DNA of 44,276 nucleotides from JAZLJD01 sp045617725 (lineage in GTDB: Bacteria; Bacillota; Clostridia; Lachnospirales; Lachnospiraceae), in the NCBI GenBank assembly GCA_045617725.1, contig JAZLJD010000055.1, positions 1 through 44,276 on the forward strand, written 5' to 3'. The notes beneath the pieces were generated by a model that had not been told where the DNA came from, did no database searches, and saw only the letters and a program-made list of their open reading frames with translations. Positions 16,357-22,874 of the stretch are shown piece by piece. Position 1 is the stretch's first letter, and every line of letters starts with the position of its first letter. The position numbers and the translations under genes are program-made.

Positions 16357-16725
16357 ATGGAGATTTCAGAATGTTATGAACAATTTGGTGGGGATTACGA
16401 GGGCGTTCTGGCACGTATGCTTTCGGAAGAGCGTGTTGCCAAGTTCGCACGCAAGTTCCTGCTGGATGACAATTATTACAAATTAACGAAGGCCGTTGCA
16501 GAGGAACATTGCGAGGAGGCTTTCCGGGCGGTACATACGCTGAAGAGTATCTGCCAGAACCTGGGGTTCGTGCGCTTGTACGGTGCATCCAGCAGGCTGA
16601 CGGAGGAGCTTCGGGGGCATACCGAGTTTCGGAATCCCGATCGGGTTTCGGAACTGATGGAGCGGATTAACGAGGAGTACGACAGCATTATCGCTGCACT
16701 TTCAAACTTATCGGAAGATGCGTAA
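16357..16725 (+). CDS. Hpt (histidine phosphotransfer) domain protein
   Basis: A 122-aa stand-alone four-helix-bundle protein. RAVHTLKSICQNLGF places the phospho-accepting His at residue 60 with the conserved T-L-K-S that follows. The preceding EEHCEEAFRA and following LYGASSRLTEELR helices fit the Hpt family. It should shuttle a phosphate between a hybrid kinase elsewhere and the REC-HD-GYP protein encoded just upstream. ATG 16357 has a G-rich SD-like stretch (GGGGG). Its stop overlaps the birA start by one base (TAATG), so translation of the two is coupled. Confidence 0.9.
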   Translation: MEISECYEQFGGDYEGVLARMLSEERVAKFARKFLLDDNYYKLTKAVAEEHCEEAFRAVHTLKSICQNLGFVRLYGASSRLTEELRGHTEFRNPDRVSELMERINEEYDSIIAALSNLSEDA

Positions 16726-17456
16726 TGAAAACATATTATTATGATATAATTGATTCTACAAACGAAGAAGCTATACGGCATTTTAAGCGCGGTGAAGCGG
16801 GCGACCTGCTTTTTGTCGCAGACAGACAGGAGGCGGGACGTGGCAGGAGGGGACGCTCCTTCTATTCACCGGCCGGCGGCGGAATTTATTTTTCTTTTTT
16901 GCTACAGGGGATTCGTTCCTATGAAATTGGGGAACTTCTGACTCCGGTAGCGGGGGTCTGCGTGGCTACCTGCCTGCGTTCCTTTGGCGTGGACGCCGGA
17001 ATCAAGTGGGTGAACGATATCTTTGTGAAAGGAAAGAAAGTTTGCGGCATTCTTGCGGAGGCCTGCCAGGATGAGGATGGGAAGCTGGCAGCAGTCGTTC
17101 TGGGCATCGGTATTAATCTGTCGACGGAGGATTTCCCCGAGGAACTTCGGGGAATCGCAGGATCGCTTTCCGAATTTCATCTTCCGAAGAAGCAGATTCT
17201 GGAACGTATTTCGGGGGACATCCTGCTGGCGACCGAGAGCATCCGTATGGGCGGCAGGGAAGCAGTACTCCCCTACATGCGGCAGTACAGAAACTATTCC
17301 ATTGTGATTGGGCAAAAGATAAATTGCGTGGATGGCAACGGCAACACAAAACCCGCGTACGTCGATACGATTGACGACGACGGTGCTTTATGCGTAACCT
17401 ACGAGGATGGGACTCGGGATACCATAAAGAGCGGAGAAGTGTCAGTTCGTTTTTAG
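16725..17456 (+). CDS. birA: biotin--[acetyl-CoA-carboxylase] ligase (group I BirA)
   Basis: A 243-aa enzyme that makes biotinyl-5'-AMP and transfers biotin to a lysine of carboxyl carrier proteins. GRGRRGRSFYSPAGGGIYFS is the biotinoyl-AMP binding loop and KWVNDIFVKGKKVCGIL holds the catalytic Lys. The C-terminal SH3-like domain is present. There is no N-terminal winged helix, so this is the non-regulatory group I form. The start codon overlaps the Hpt stop (TAATG). cysK follows after 32 nt. Linkage to a phosphorelay is probably incidental operon neighbourhood. Confidence 0.93.
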   Translation: MKTYYYDIIDSTNEEAIRHFKRGEAGDLLFVADRQEAGRGRRGRSFYSPAGGGIYFSFLLQGIRSYEIGELLTPVAGVCVATCLRSFGVDAGIKWVNDIFVKGKKVCGILAEACQDEDGKLAAVVLGIGINLSTEDFPEELRGIAGSLSEFHLPKKQILERISGDILLATESIRMGGREAVLPYMRQYRNYSIVIGQKINCVDGNGNTKPAYVDTIDDDGALCVTYEDGTRDTIKSGEVSVRF

Positions 17457-17488
17457 CGATAGTATACTATGGAGGTTGGGAGAACACG

Positions 17489-18412
17489 ATGAATTTTTAC
17501 AATTCTATTTTGGACACAATCGGCGAAACGCCGCTTGTAAGACTTAGGTATTTTGAAGAAGCGTATGGCATTGAGGCCTGCCTTTTGGCCAAGGTGGATT
17601 CCTTTAATCCGGCGGGCAGTGCCAAGGACCGCGTTGCTTTTGAAATCGTCTATGACGCGGAGCAACGGGGAGAACTCAAGGAAGGCGGAACCATCGTAGA
17701 ACCCACGAGCGGTAATACGGGCATCGGACTCGCGATGGTGGGTGCCGTGAAGGGTTACAAGGTAATCCTGACCATGCCGGATACCATGAGCGTGGAACGA
17801 ATCAAGCTGATGCGCGCTTACGGAGCCCAGGTAGTGCTGACGGATGGAGCACTCGGAATGAAGGGAGCCATCGAGAAAGCAGAGCAGCTCGTTCAGGAAA
17901 TACCGGGTGCCATCATGGCGGGACAGTTTACGAACTTTGCCAATATCGTGGCACACTATGCTACGACGGGCCGCGAGATTTACCGTGATACCGACGAGCG
18001 TGTGAATGCCTTTGTGGCGGGCATCGGAACCGGCGGTACCATTACCGGAGTCGGCCGCTACTTAAAGGAGAAGAATCCAAAGGTCAAAGTCATCGGTTTT
18101 GAGCCCAAGAGCTCGCCCTTCCTTACGAAAGGCAAGACCGGGGCACATAAGCTTCAGGGAATCGGAGCGGGATTCAAGCCGGAAGTGCTGGATCTTTCGA
18201 TGGTAGACAGAATTGTGACGGTACCGGATGACAAGGCGATGGAGTTTGGCAGGCTGCTGGCTCAGAAGGAGGGTATTCTCGCGGGAATTACCTCGGGTGC
18301 ATCCGTTTATACGGCAGTGCAGGTCGCACGACGCATGAAAAAAGGACAGATCCTCGTGTGCATGCTCCCTGATACGGGAGAACGGTATCTGTCCTCGGAA
18401 ATGTTCGAATAA
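17489..18412 (+). CDS. cysK: cysteine synthase A (O-acetylserine sulfhydrylase)
   Basis: A 307-aa fold-type II PLP enzyme making L-cysteine from O-acetyl-L-serine and sulfide. NPAGSAKDRVAF gives PLP-binding Lys46; PTSGNTGIGLAM is the substrate loop; GTGGTITGVGRYL binds the PLP phosphate; IGFEPKSSPFL and the C-terminal PDTGERYLS are typical of CysK. The start at ATG 17489 was chosen because GGGAG lies 6 nt upstream and MNFYNSILDTIGETPLVRL is the canonical N-terminus; the longer frame from 17390 would run into birA. It is the last gene of its run. Its terminator lies inside the opposing methyltransferase gene. Confidence 0.95.
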   Translation: MNFYNSILDTIGETPLVRLRYFEEAYGIEACLLAKVDSFNPAGSAKDRVAFEIVYDAEQRGELKEGGTIVEPTSGNTGIGLAMVGAVKGYKVILTMPDTMSVERIKLMRAYGAQVVLTDGALGMKGAIEKAEQLVQEIPGAIMAGQFTNFANIVAHYATTGREIYRDTDERVNAFVAGIGTGGTITGVGRYLKEKNPKVKVIGFEPKSSPFLTKGKTGAHKLQGIGAGFKPEVLDLSMVDRIVTVPDDKAMEFGRLLAQKEGILAGITSGASVYTAVQVARRMKKGQILVCMLPDTGERYLSSEMFE

Positions 18413-18420
18413 TATTTATA

Positions 18421-19284
18421 TCAATCTTTAAACCAACGGCCGGAAGCTCCGCAAGGGAGAACAAGGCCGTTTTTCTTTACGGGAAGACCGATTTCATCGG
18501 ATACGACGGTGCCGCCGAAACGGGCCTTGACCGTAGAAGAAATCATATAGGTAAGCACGGCGGGCTGCAGGCCGGTCGTGTAGGAATTAATCAGGAAAAA
18601 GAGCGGGTCATCGCTTAATAACTGCGTCGTAAGTTCCACGAAGGGATAGATGGATTCTTCAATCTTCCAAATTTCACCCTTGGGACCTCTTCCGTACGAA
18701 GGAGGATCCATGATGATTCCGTCGTACCGGTTGCCGCGGCGGATTTCACGTTCCACGAACTTAACACAGTCATCCACGAGCCAGCGGATGGGCGCCTCAG
18801 CAAGTCCCGAGGAAGCGGCGTTCTCTTTGGCCCAGCCTACCATACCCTTTGATGCATCCACATGGGTGACGGAAGCACCGGCAGCAGCGGCCGCCAAAGT
18901 AGCACCGCCTGTGTAGGCAAAAAGATTCAGCACCTTGACGGGGCGATGGGCATTTTTGATGCGCTCGGAGAACCAGTCCCAGTTCACGGCCTGCTCGGGG
19001 AAGAGCCCCGTATGCTTGAAACTGAAGGGCTTTAAGTGAAAATTGAGCTCGCGATAGGAAATCATCCATTCCTCGGGAAGCTTATGGAATTCCCATTCAC
19101 CGCCACCCTTTTGGGAACGATGGTAGTGGCCGTTATTCTGCTTCCAGCCGGGGAGCGTACGTTCCGTATTCCAAATAACCTGAGGGTCGGGACGAACCAA
19201 AATATAATCCCCCCAGCGTTCGAGCTTCTCGCCCCCTGAGGTGTCCAGCACTTCATAATCTTTCCAGGAATCAGCAATCCACAT
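18421..19284 (-). CDS. class I SAM-dependent methyltransferase (RlmI/RlmK-like)
   Basis: A 287-aa Rossmann-fold methyltransferase. The SAM-binding loop is VLNLFAYTGGATLAAAAAGA (about residues 118-137), followed by VDASKG for the ribose carboxylate. IIMDPPSYGRGPKGE carries the catalytic DPPxY-type motif shared with the RlmI/RlmK 23S rRNA methyltransferases and PF10672. It lacks the N-terminal PUA domain of RlmI. The target base is not predictable. SD GGAG is 6 nt before ATG. It converges on cysK with an 8-nt gap and is divergent from the EamA gene. Confidence 0.88.
   Translation of the reverse strand: MWIADSWKDYEVLDTSGGEKLERWGDYILVRPDPQVIWNTERTLPGWKQNNGHYHRSQKGGGEWEFHKLPEEWMISYRELNFHLKPFSFKHTGLFPEQAVNWDWFSERIKNAHRPVKVLNLFAYTGGATLAAAAAGASVTHVDASKGMVGWAKENAASSGLAEAPIRWLVDDCVKFVEREIRRGNRYDGIIMDPPSYGRGPKGEIWKIEESIYPFVELTTQLLSDDPLFFLINSYTTGLQPAVLTYMISSTVKARFGGTVVSDEIGLPVKKNGLVLPCGASGRWFKD
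18435..18475 (+). terminator. terminator of the cysK run, inside the opposing gene
   Basis: AACGGCC (18435-18441) pairs with GGCCGTT (18465-18471) around a smaller CTCC/GGAG hairpin, and T-rich DNA follows. It overlaps the C-terminal codons of the convergent methyltransferase. Confidence 0.75.
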
Positions 19285-19329
19285 GGCAATCTCCGTATCT
19301 GTTATTTCTGTGGCGACGTTTAGAAACGC

Positions 19330-19358
19330 TTGTACTTGTCGCGCTACTAGTTTATAAT
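19330..19358 (+). promoter_or_regulatory. promoter for the EamA transporter gene
   Basis: TTGTAC, 17 nt, TATAAT; leader of about 30 nt to ATG 19396. Confidence 0.7.
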
Positions 19359-19395
19359 AATTCGAGTTTTAAGACAAGATAGGAAGTGCACCTCT

Positions 19396-20280
19396 ATGAA
19401 AAAGAGTATTTCGTCCATTATGGTCATACTTGCTGCAGTACTGTGGGGAACCATGGGAATCTGGGTTCGCCATATGGAGAGCTACGGCTTTACTTCCATG
19501 GAACTGGTTTTGATTCGCTGCATCGGAACGGCGGTTCTTATGACGCTGTTTCTTCTTATATATAATCGTTCTTTATTTAAGATTCGTCTTAAGGATATCT
19601 GGTGCTTTTTCGGCACCGGCGTTATCAGTATAGTATTCTTCAGCTACTGCTACTTTACCACGATCACCCTTACGAATCTTTCGGTGGCAGCAGTACTGCT
19701 TTATACGGCACCTGCATTTGTGGCAGTGATGAGCGCCATCTTCTTTAAGGAACGTATGACACTTGGAAAGCTGCTGGCTCTTTTGGCAGCACTGACCGGT
19801 TGCGTGTTTGTTTCCGGTATATTAAAAGGAAACTTTACGCTTCCCTTAAGCGGACTTCTTTTGGGACTCGGAAGCGGAATCGGCTACGCACTGTATTCCA
19901 TCTTCGGCCGCTTTGCCATAAACCGCGGTTACCATTCCTTTACGATTACTTTATATACATTCTACCTGGCCCTTCCGGGAGCATTGTTTTTGGCGAAGCC
20001 GGGAGTGATGCTTGCAAAGCTTGCTACGCATCCCGAGAGCGCTTGGTATGCACTCGGAGTGGTTGTGGTAACGACGGTGCTTCCGTACATTTTCTATACA
20101 CTGGGGCTTTCCGGCATGGAAGCGGGACGTGCGAGCATTCTGGCCTGCGTGGAACCGCTGACCGCATCCGTAATCGGAATCGTATTATATAAGGAAGTTC
20201 CGGACGCAATTACGCTGATTGGTATCCTTTTGGTACTGTCAGCAACAGTTTTTGTAAATATTTGTAAATTAAAGGATTAA
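19396..20280 (+). CDS. EamA/DMT-family transporter
   Basis: A 294-aa membrane protein with ten hydrophobic segments in two EamA repeats. The first begins at SSIMVILAAVLWGTMGIWV and the second near SGLLLGLGSGIGYALYSIFG. The last repeat contains the family's E/P-rich signature: ACVEPLTASVIGIVLYKEVP. DMT transporters move amino acids, nucleosides, sugars or other small metabolites, often outward; the substrate here is unknown. It is a single gene with its own promoter. The region just after its stop is palindromic mobile-element DNA and no conventional T-tailed terminator is apparent there. Confidence 0.9.
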   Translation: MKKSISSIMVILAAVLWGTMGIWVRHMESYGFTSMELVLIRCIGTAVLMTLFLLIYNRSLFKIRLKDIWCFFGTGVISIVFFSYCYFTTITLTNLSVAAVLLYTAPAFVAVMSAIFFKERMTLGKLLALLAALTGCVFVSGILKGNFTLPLSGLLLGLGSGIGYALYSIFGRFAINRGYHSFTITLYTFYLALPGALFLAKPGVMLAKLATHPESAWYALGVVVVTTVLPYIFYTLGLSGMEAGRASILACVEPLTASVIGIVLYKEVPDAITLIGILLVLSATVFVNICKLKD

Positions 20281-20282
20281 AC

Positions 20283-20409
20283 GCAACACCTCTGTTGCAA
20301 TAAATACCTACAGTTTTCTTGCGTTTTCAAAAAACTAACTCTGAATCAAATATTCAGAAAACGCAGCAAATACGGCGGTATTGCAGTTTTGTCATATTTA
20401 TTGCAACAC
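20283..20409. repeat. nested palindromic (MITE-like) sequence
   Basis: A perfect 13-bp inverted repeat bounds it (20294-20306 GTTGCAATAAATA; 20395-20407). Inside are a 9-bp inverted repeat (20320-20328 with 20357-20365) and a 6-bp one (20341-20346 with 20352-20357). At its left edge GCAACA/TGTTGC arms abut with a 4-nt spacer. It has no coding capacity. The ends share GTTGCA with the adjacent IS30-type ends. Confidence 0.65.
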
Positions 20410-20411
20410 CC

Positions 20412-20433
20412 GTTGCATTTACTATGACAAAAT
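20412..20433 (+). repeat. left terminal inverted repeat
   Basis: The 22-bp sequence starting GTTGCATTTACTATGACA is the exact reverse complement of the right end at 22762-22783. It abuts the MITE-like repeat with a 4-nt spacer. Confidence 0.8.
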
Positions 20434-20453
20434 GAAAGATTTCCGTTTTTTAC

Positions 20454-20482
20454 TTGCAATCTTGATGGCTGTGTGTTATATT
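20454..20482 (+). promoter_or_regulatory. promoter directed into a nearby terminator
   Basis: TTGCAA, 17 nt, TATATT. The predicted transcript from about 20489 would end at the terminator at 20504-20532, leaving an RNA of only about 45 nt. Confidence 0.5.
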
Positions 20483-20503
20483 TCAATTAACTAATAAACA
20501 AGC

Positions 20504-20532
20504 AAAAAGTCCGATGTGCTATCGGACTTTTT
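20504..20532. terminator. bidirectional intrinsic terminator
   Basis: A 12-bp stem (AAAAAGTCCGAT with ATCGGACTTTTT), 5-nt loop GTGCT, with a T-tract on the right and an A-tract on the left. Confidence 0.88.
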
Positions 20533-20559
20533 TGTATTTCTGAAAAAATATGATATAAT
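20532..20559 (+). promoter_or_regulatory. promoter for the Uma2 gene
   Basis: TTGTAT (overlapping the end of the terminator T-tract), 16 nt, TATAAT at 20554-20559. The predicted leader is about 110 nt. Confidence 0.6.
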
Positions 20560-20594
20560 AATATCATAAGTTTATTTAGTATCCTATAACAAGA

Positions 20595-20664
20595 AGGATT
20601 TCTCAAAAGAGATAAACAGAGAAGTCCTCAATAGAACTTTCTCTGCTTGGAATAATGGAGAAAG
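20595..20664 (+). promoter_or_regulatory. structured Uma2 leader that may mask the ribosome binding site
   Basis: Two hairpins: AGGATTTCTC with GAGAAGTCCT (20595-20604/20619-20628, one G-U pair), and CTTTCTC with GAGAAAG (20637-20643/20658-20664). The second includes the first bases of the SD AAAGGAG. Confidence 0.45.
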
Positions 20665-20674
20665 GAGAAAAAAT

Positions 20675-21226
20675 ATGGAGGTCTTGAAGATGGATATAGT
20701 CAATTCAAACGTATTTGAAATGGTTGTTAATTCAGAAGAACACATTGAAATGATTGACGGTATCGTAGTTGTAGAAAACAAAACAACAACAGAACATAAC
20801 GCCACAGTAAACGAAATTGCTGATGCGTTGAAGCATTACATTAAGTCTAACAACGGAAAATGCAGAGTTTTTACTGAAAATGTTGGATTATATGTAAATG
20901 AGATTCTTGGAGACAACAAAGATTTCTTTTTGCCGGATGTAATGGTGGTATGCAATCCTGAAGGTGTTCAAAGTAATGGTGTTCATACGACTCCACGCTT
21001 TGTTGCTGAAGTTACATCAGAATCGACGAAAAAATGCGATTACAACGAAAAACTTGATGTTTATAAGAAAATAGGCGTTGAGGAATACTGGATTGTCGAT
21101 ATCCAAAGAAAAGTTATTTACAAATATTTGAAAGAAGAAGATTATATACCCCAGACGTTTATGTACGCTTCTAAAATGGAAGTATCCATTTATAATGGAT
21201 TGCAAATTGAACTGTCGTATATATAA
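20675..21226 (+). CDS. Uma2-family (DUF820) putative endonuclease
   Basis: A 183-aa protein with the Uma2 pattern: HIEMIDGIVVVE (start of the core), a conserved His in TTTEHNATVNEIADAL, LPDVMVVC with the active-site Asp, PRFVAEVTSESTKKCDYNEK with E-x-T/S-S-x-S-T, and GVEEYWIVD. These fit a PD-(D/E)XK restriction-endonuclease-like fold. The family's biological role is unsettled, although it is often multi-copy and patchily distributed. ATG 20675 has AAAGGAG 7 nt upstream; ATG 20690 has its own GGAGG. It lies within inverted repeats shared with the IS30-type transposase gene downstream. Confidence 0.88.
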   Translation: MEVLKMDIVNSNVFEMVVNSEEHIEMIDGIVVVENKTTTEHNATVNEIADALKHYIKSNNGKCRVFTENVGLYVNEILGDNKDFFLPDVMVVCNPEGVQSNGVHTTPRFVAEVTSESTKKCDYNEKLDVYKKIGVEEYWIVDIQRKVIYKYLKEEDYIPQTFMYASKMEVSIYNGLQIELSYI

Positions 21227-21242
21227 CTGAAACAAGAAATCA

Positions 21243-21276
21243 AACAAACGCCACCCCGACCGAGGTGGCGTTTGTT
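21243..21276. terminator. terminator after the Uma2 gene
   Basis: A 13-bp perfect stem (AACAAACGCCACC with GGTGGCGTTTGTT) and an 8-nt loop. The T-rich 3' arm is not followed by a longer T-tract. Confidence 0.7.
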
Positions 21277-21310
21277 GAAATCATATTTATCGGTCAAGCA
21301 ACTTGTAAAT

Positions 21311-21380
21311 AAAAAAATAGCATTAGAAAGTTTGGCGACGGTCTAATGCTATCTGAGAAAGGAACACGCCTATCTCTATT
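21311..21380 (-). ncRNA. putative small RNA divergent to the transposase gene
   Basis: A minus-strand promoter (21390-21418) is followed after about 30 nt by a perfect 11-bp hairpin (21317-21327 with 21342-21352) and a 7-U tail, giving an RNA of about 70 nt without an evident reading frame. Its single-stranded 5' part contains GUUCCUUUCUC. CCUUUCUC complements GAGAAAGG at the Uma2 SD (20658-20665), and GUUCCU complements AGGAAC just before the transposase start (21453-21458). Confidence 0.45.
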
Positions 21381-21389
21381 ACTACTTAT

Positions 21390-21418
21390 AATGTATACCA
21401 CACATCATTAAAAGTCAA
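21390..21418 (-). promoter_or_regulatory. promoter of the putative small RNA
   Basis: On the minus strand: TTGACT (21413-21418), 17 nt, TACATT (21390-21395). A TATACA with 15-nt spacing is an alternative -10. Confidence 0.5.
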
Positions 21419-21459
21419 TAGAATCCTCCTTTCTCACCATAATTTTTATGGGAGGAACT

Positions 21460-22743
21460 ATGCCCTTTTCACATCTATCATACGATGAACGAGTAATCAT
21501 CGAAGACCGGCTTAATCATAATCAGTCTATTCGTTCTATTTCGAGCGAAATATCAAAATCTCCTTCAACAGTAATGCGAGAAATACGGACAAACTCTGAA
21601 CGAACCATCACCACAGCCAATAACTGCACACATCGTCAGTATTGCGATATGCATAATCTTTGCGGACAGTCGGATTGTATGAAATTGTGTAAGAAATGCG
21701 TTGTGCACCCTTGTAAAAAGGTATGTGAGCATTACGAAATCCTTGAATGTCCAAGATTATCCAAAACCCCGTATGTTTGTAACGGCTGTACTAAACAACT
21801 TAGGTGTTATTACAGCAAATGTTATTATCATGCACATAGCGCGGAGAGGCAGTACAAAGAACGTTTGCGTGAAAAACGCAGTGGATTTGATTTGACCGAA
21901 GATCAAATCCAAGAAATAGATCGAATTGCATCTCCCTTAATCCGTCAAGGATTGTCCCCTTATCACATTTTAAGTACACATCAGCTTCCTGTATCAGAAG
22001 TTACTTTGCGTCGTATGATTGCGTCAGGAGTAATTACGGCAAGAAATATCGACCTTCGTGATGCCGTAAAGAGAAAAGTCCGTAATAATACCAAAAACAA
22101 AGACCGCATCGCGAGAATGACAATATCAAAAATCGGCCATACCTATAAAGATTATCTTAATTTCATAAGCGAAAACGAAATCCCGTTTACGGTAGAAATA
22201 GATTGTGTGGAAGGTATCAAAGACGAAGATACCGTACTTCTGACGCTTACCTGGCGTGAATTATCCATGCAGCTAGCTTTTCTTTTGGAAAGACATACTG
22301 CAGAAGAAGTTGTTCGGATGCTAAATGTTATCGAGGAAGCACTCGGCCCTGAACTGTTTACGCAGATGTTTCCCGTAATACTAACCGATAACGGAACGGA
22401 ATTTTCTGACATACAAGGAATGGAACGCTCTATAACGGGCAGCCAGCGTACAAAAGTGTATTTCTGTGAACCGAATCGCTCCGATCAAAAAGGAACCTGT
22501 GAAAATCATCACCGCATGATACGGTTCTGTATTCCTAAAGGAACTCCACTATCAAAGTATAACCAGATGCAGATAAGTACGATGATGAACCACATCAACA
22601 GTTATAAACGAAAAAATCTTTTTGGCAAATCTGCTTACGATATAGCAAAAGCTATACTGCCGGAAGACTTCTTCATTCTTTTGGGTTTAGAAATAATACC
22701 GTCAGATGATATTAAATTGAATAAAGAAGTGTTTTTGTCATAG
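21460..22743 (+). CDS. IS30-family transposase
   Basis: About 427 aa from ATG 21460 (GGAGG 4 nt upstream; ATG 21448 lacks an SD). The N-terminal helix-turn-helix (YDERVIIEDRL...SIRSISSEISKSPSTVMREI) is typical of IS30. A cysteine-rich zinc-ribbon-like block follows (about residues 56-121, 15 Cys). The DDE catalytic residues appear as Asp248 (FTVEIDCVEG), Asp310 (ILTDNGTEF) and Glu348 (KGTCENHHRMIR). It cuts and joins element ends, usually through a circle intermediate with the two ends abutted. The frame looks intact, and its TAG stop lies inside the first copy of the right terminal repeat. Confidence 0.93.
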   Translation: MPFSHLSYDERVIIEDRLNHNQSIRSISSEISKSPSTVMREIRTNSERTITTANNCTHRQYCDMHNLCGQSDCMKLCKKCVVHPCKKVCEHYEILECPRLSKTPYVCNGCTKQLRCYYSKCYYHAHSAERQYKERLREKRSGFDLTEDQIQEIDRIASPLIRQGLSPYHILSTHQLPVSEVTLRRMIASGVITARNIDLRDAVKRKVRNNTKNKDRIARMTISKIGHTYKDYLNFISENEIPFTVEIDCVEGIKDEDTVLLTLTWRELSMQLAFLLERHTAEEVVRMLNVIEEALGPELFTQMFPVILTDNGTEFSDIQGMERSITGSQRTKVYFCEPNRSDQKGTCENHHRMIRFCIPKGTPLSKYNQMQISTMMNHINSYKRKNLFGKSAYDIAKAILPEDFFILLGLEIIPSDDIKLNKEVFLS

Positions 22744-22755
22744 TAAATGCAACAC
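22733..22755 (-). repeat. right end repeat, inner copy
   Basis: A 23-bp copy of the end sequence starting TTTTGTCATAGTAAATGC. It contains the transposase stop codon and is repeated exactly 28 bp further on. Confidence 0.8.
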
Positions 22756-22760
22756 TTTTA

Positions 22761-22783
22761 TTTTGTCATAGTAAATGCAACAC
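22761..22783 (-). repeat. right end repeat, outer copy
   Basis: An identical 23-bp copy; bases 22762-22783 are the reverse complement of the left end at 20412-20433. Confidence 0.8.
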
Positions 22784-22785
22784 AA

Positions 22786-22803
22786 GTGTTGCATTTACTA
22801 TGA
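22786..22803 (+). repeat. inverted solo end copy abutting the right end
   Basis: GTGTTGCATTTACTATGA faces the outer right repeat across a 2-nt spacer (AA), making a 17-bp-arm palindrome. This geometry resembles abutted IS30 ends or an IS30 insertion into an end-like target. Confidence 0.75.
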
Positions 22804-22839
22804 AAATCCTCCATATTTGTAAATATTAAAAATTTCTGC

Positions 22840-22868
22840 TTGCATTCTGTAAAGAAATAGTGTAACAT
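22840..22868 (+). promoter_or_regulatory. S10 operon promoter
   Basis: TTGCAT, 17 nt, TAACAT. Predicted start near 22875, giving a leader of about 275 nt before rpsJ. The -35 lies 36 nt from the last mobile-element repeat. Confidence 0.6.
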
Positions 22869-22874
22869 TAATAA

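Larger units (their letters stand above)
20412..22783 (+). mobile_element. IS30-type element carrying a Uma2-family gene
   Basis: A 22-bp perfect inverted repeat (20412-20433 and 22762-22783) bounds about 2.37 kb. The unit contains a Uma2 gene, a putative minus-strand small RNA and an IS30-type transposase. No closer left end resembling the right ends was found between the Uma2 and transposase genes. The right end is present twice as a 28-bp-period direct repeat. Treating the Uma2 gene as a passenger is inference from the repeat positions. Confidence 0.55.

Noticed and set aside
18344..18394. 8-bp inverted repeat (GGACAGAT/ATCTGTCC) around a CTCCC/GGGAG hairpin in the end of cysK
   Set aside because: It lies in conserved coding sequence (PDTGERYLS region) and is not followed by a T-tract; the better terminator is at 18435.
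22733..22803. three similar repeats considered as a CRISPR array
   Set aside because: The copies are in mixed orientation with spacers of 5 and 2 nt; they are transposon ends.
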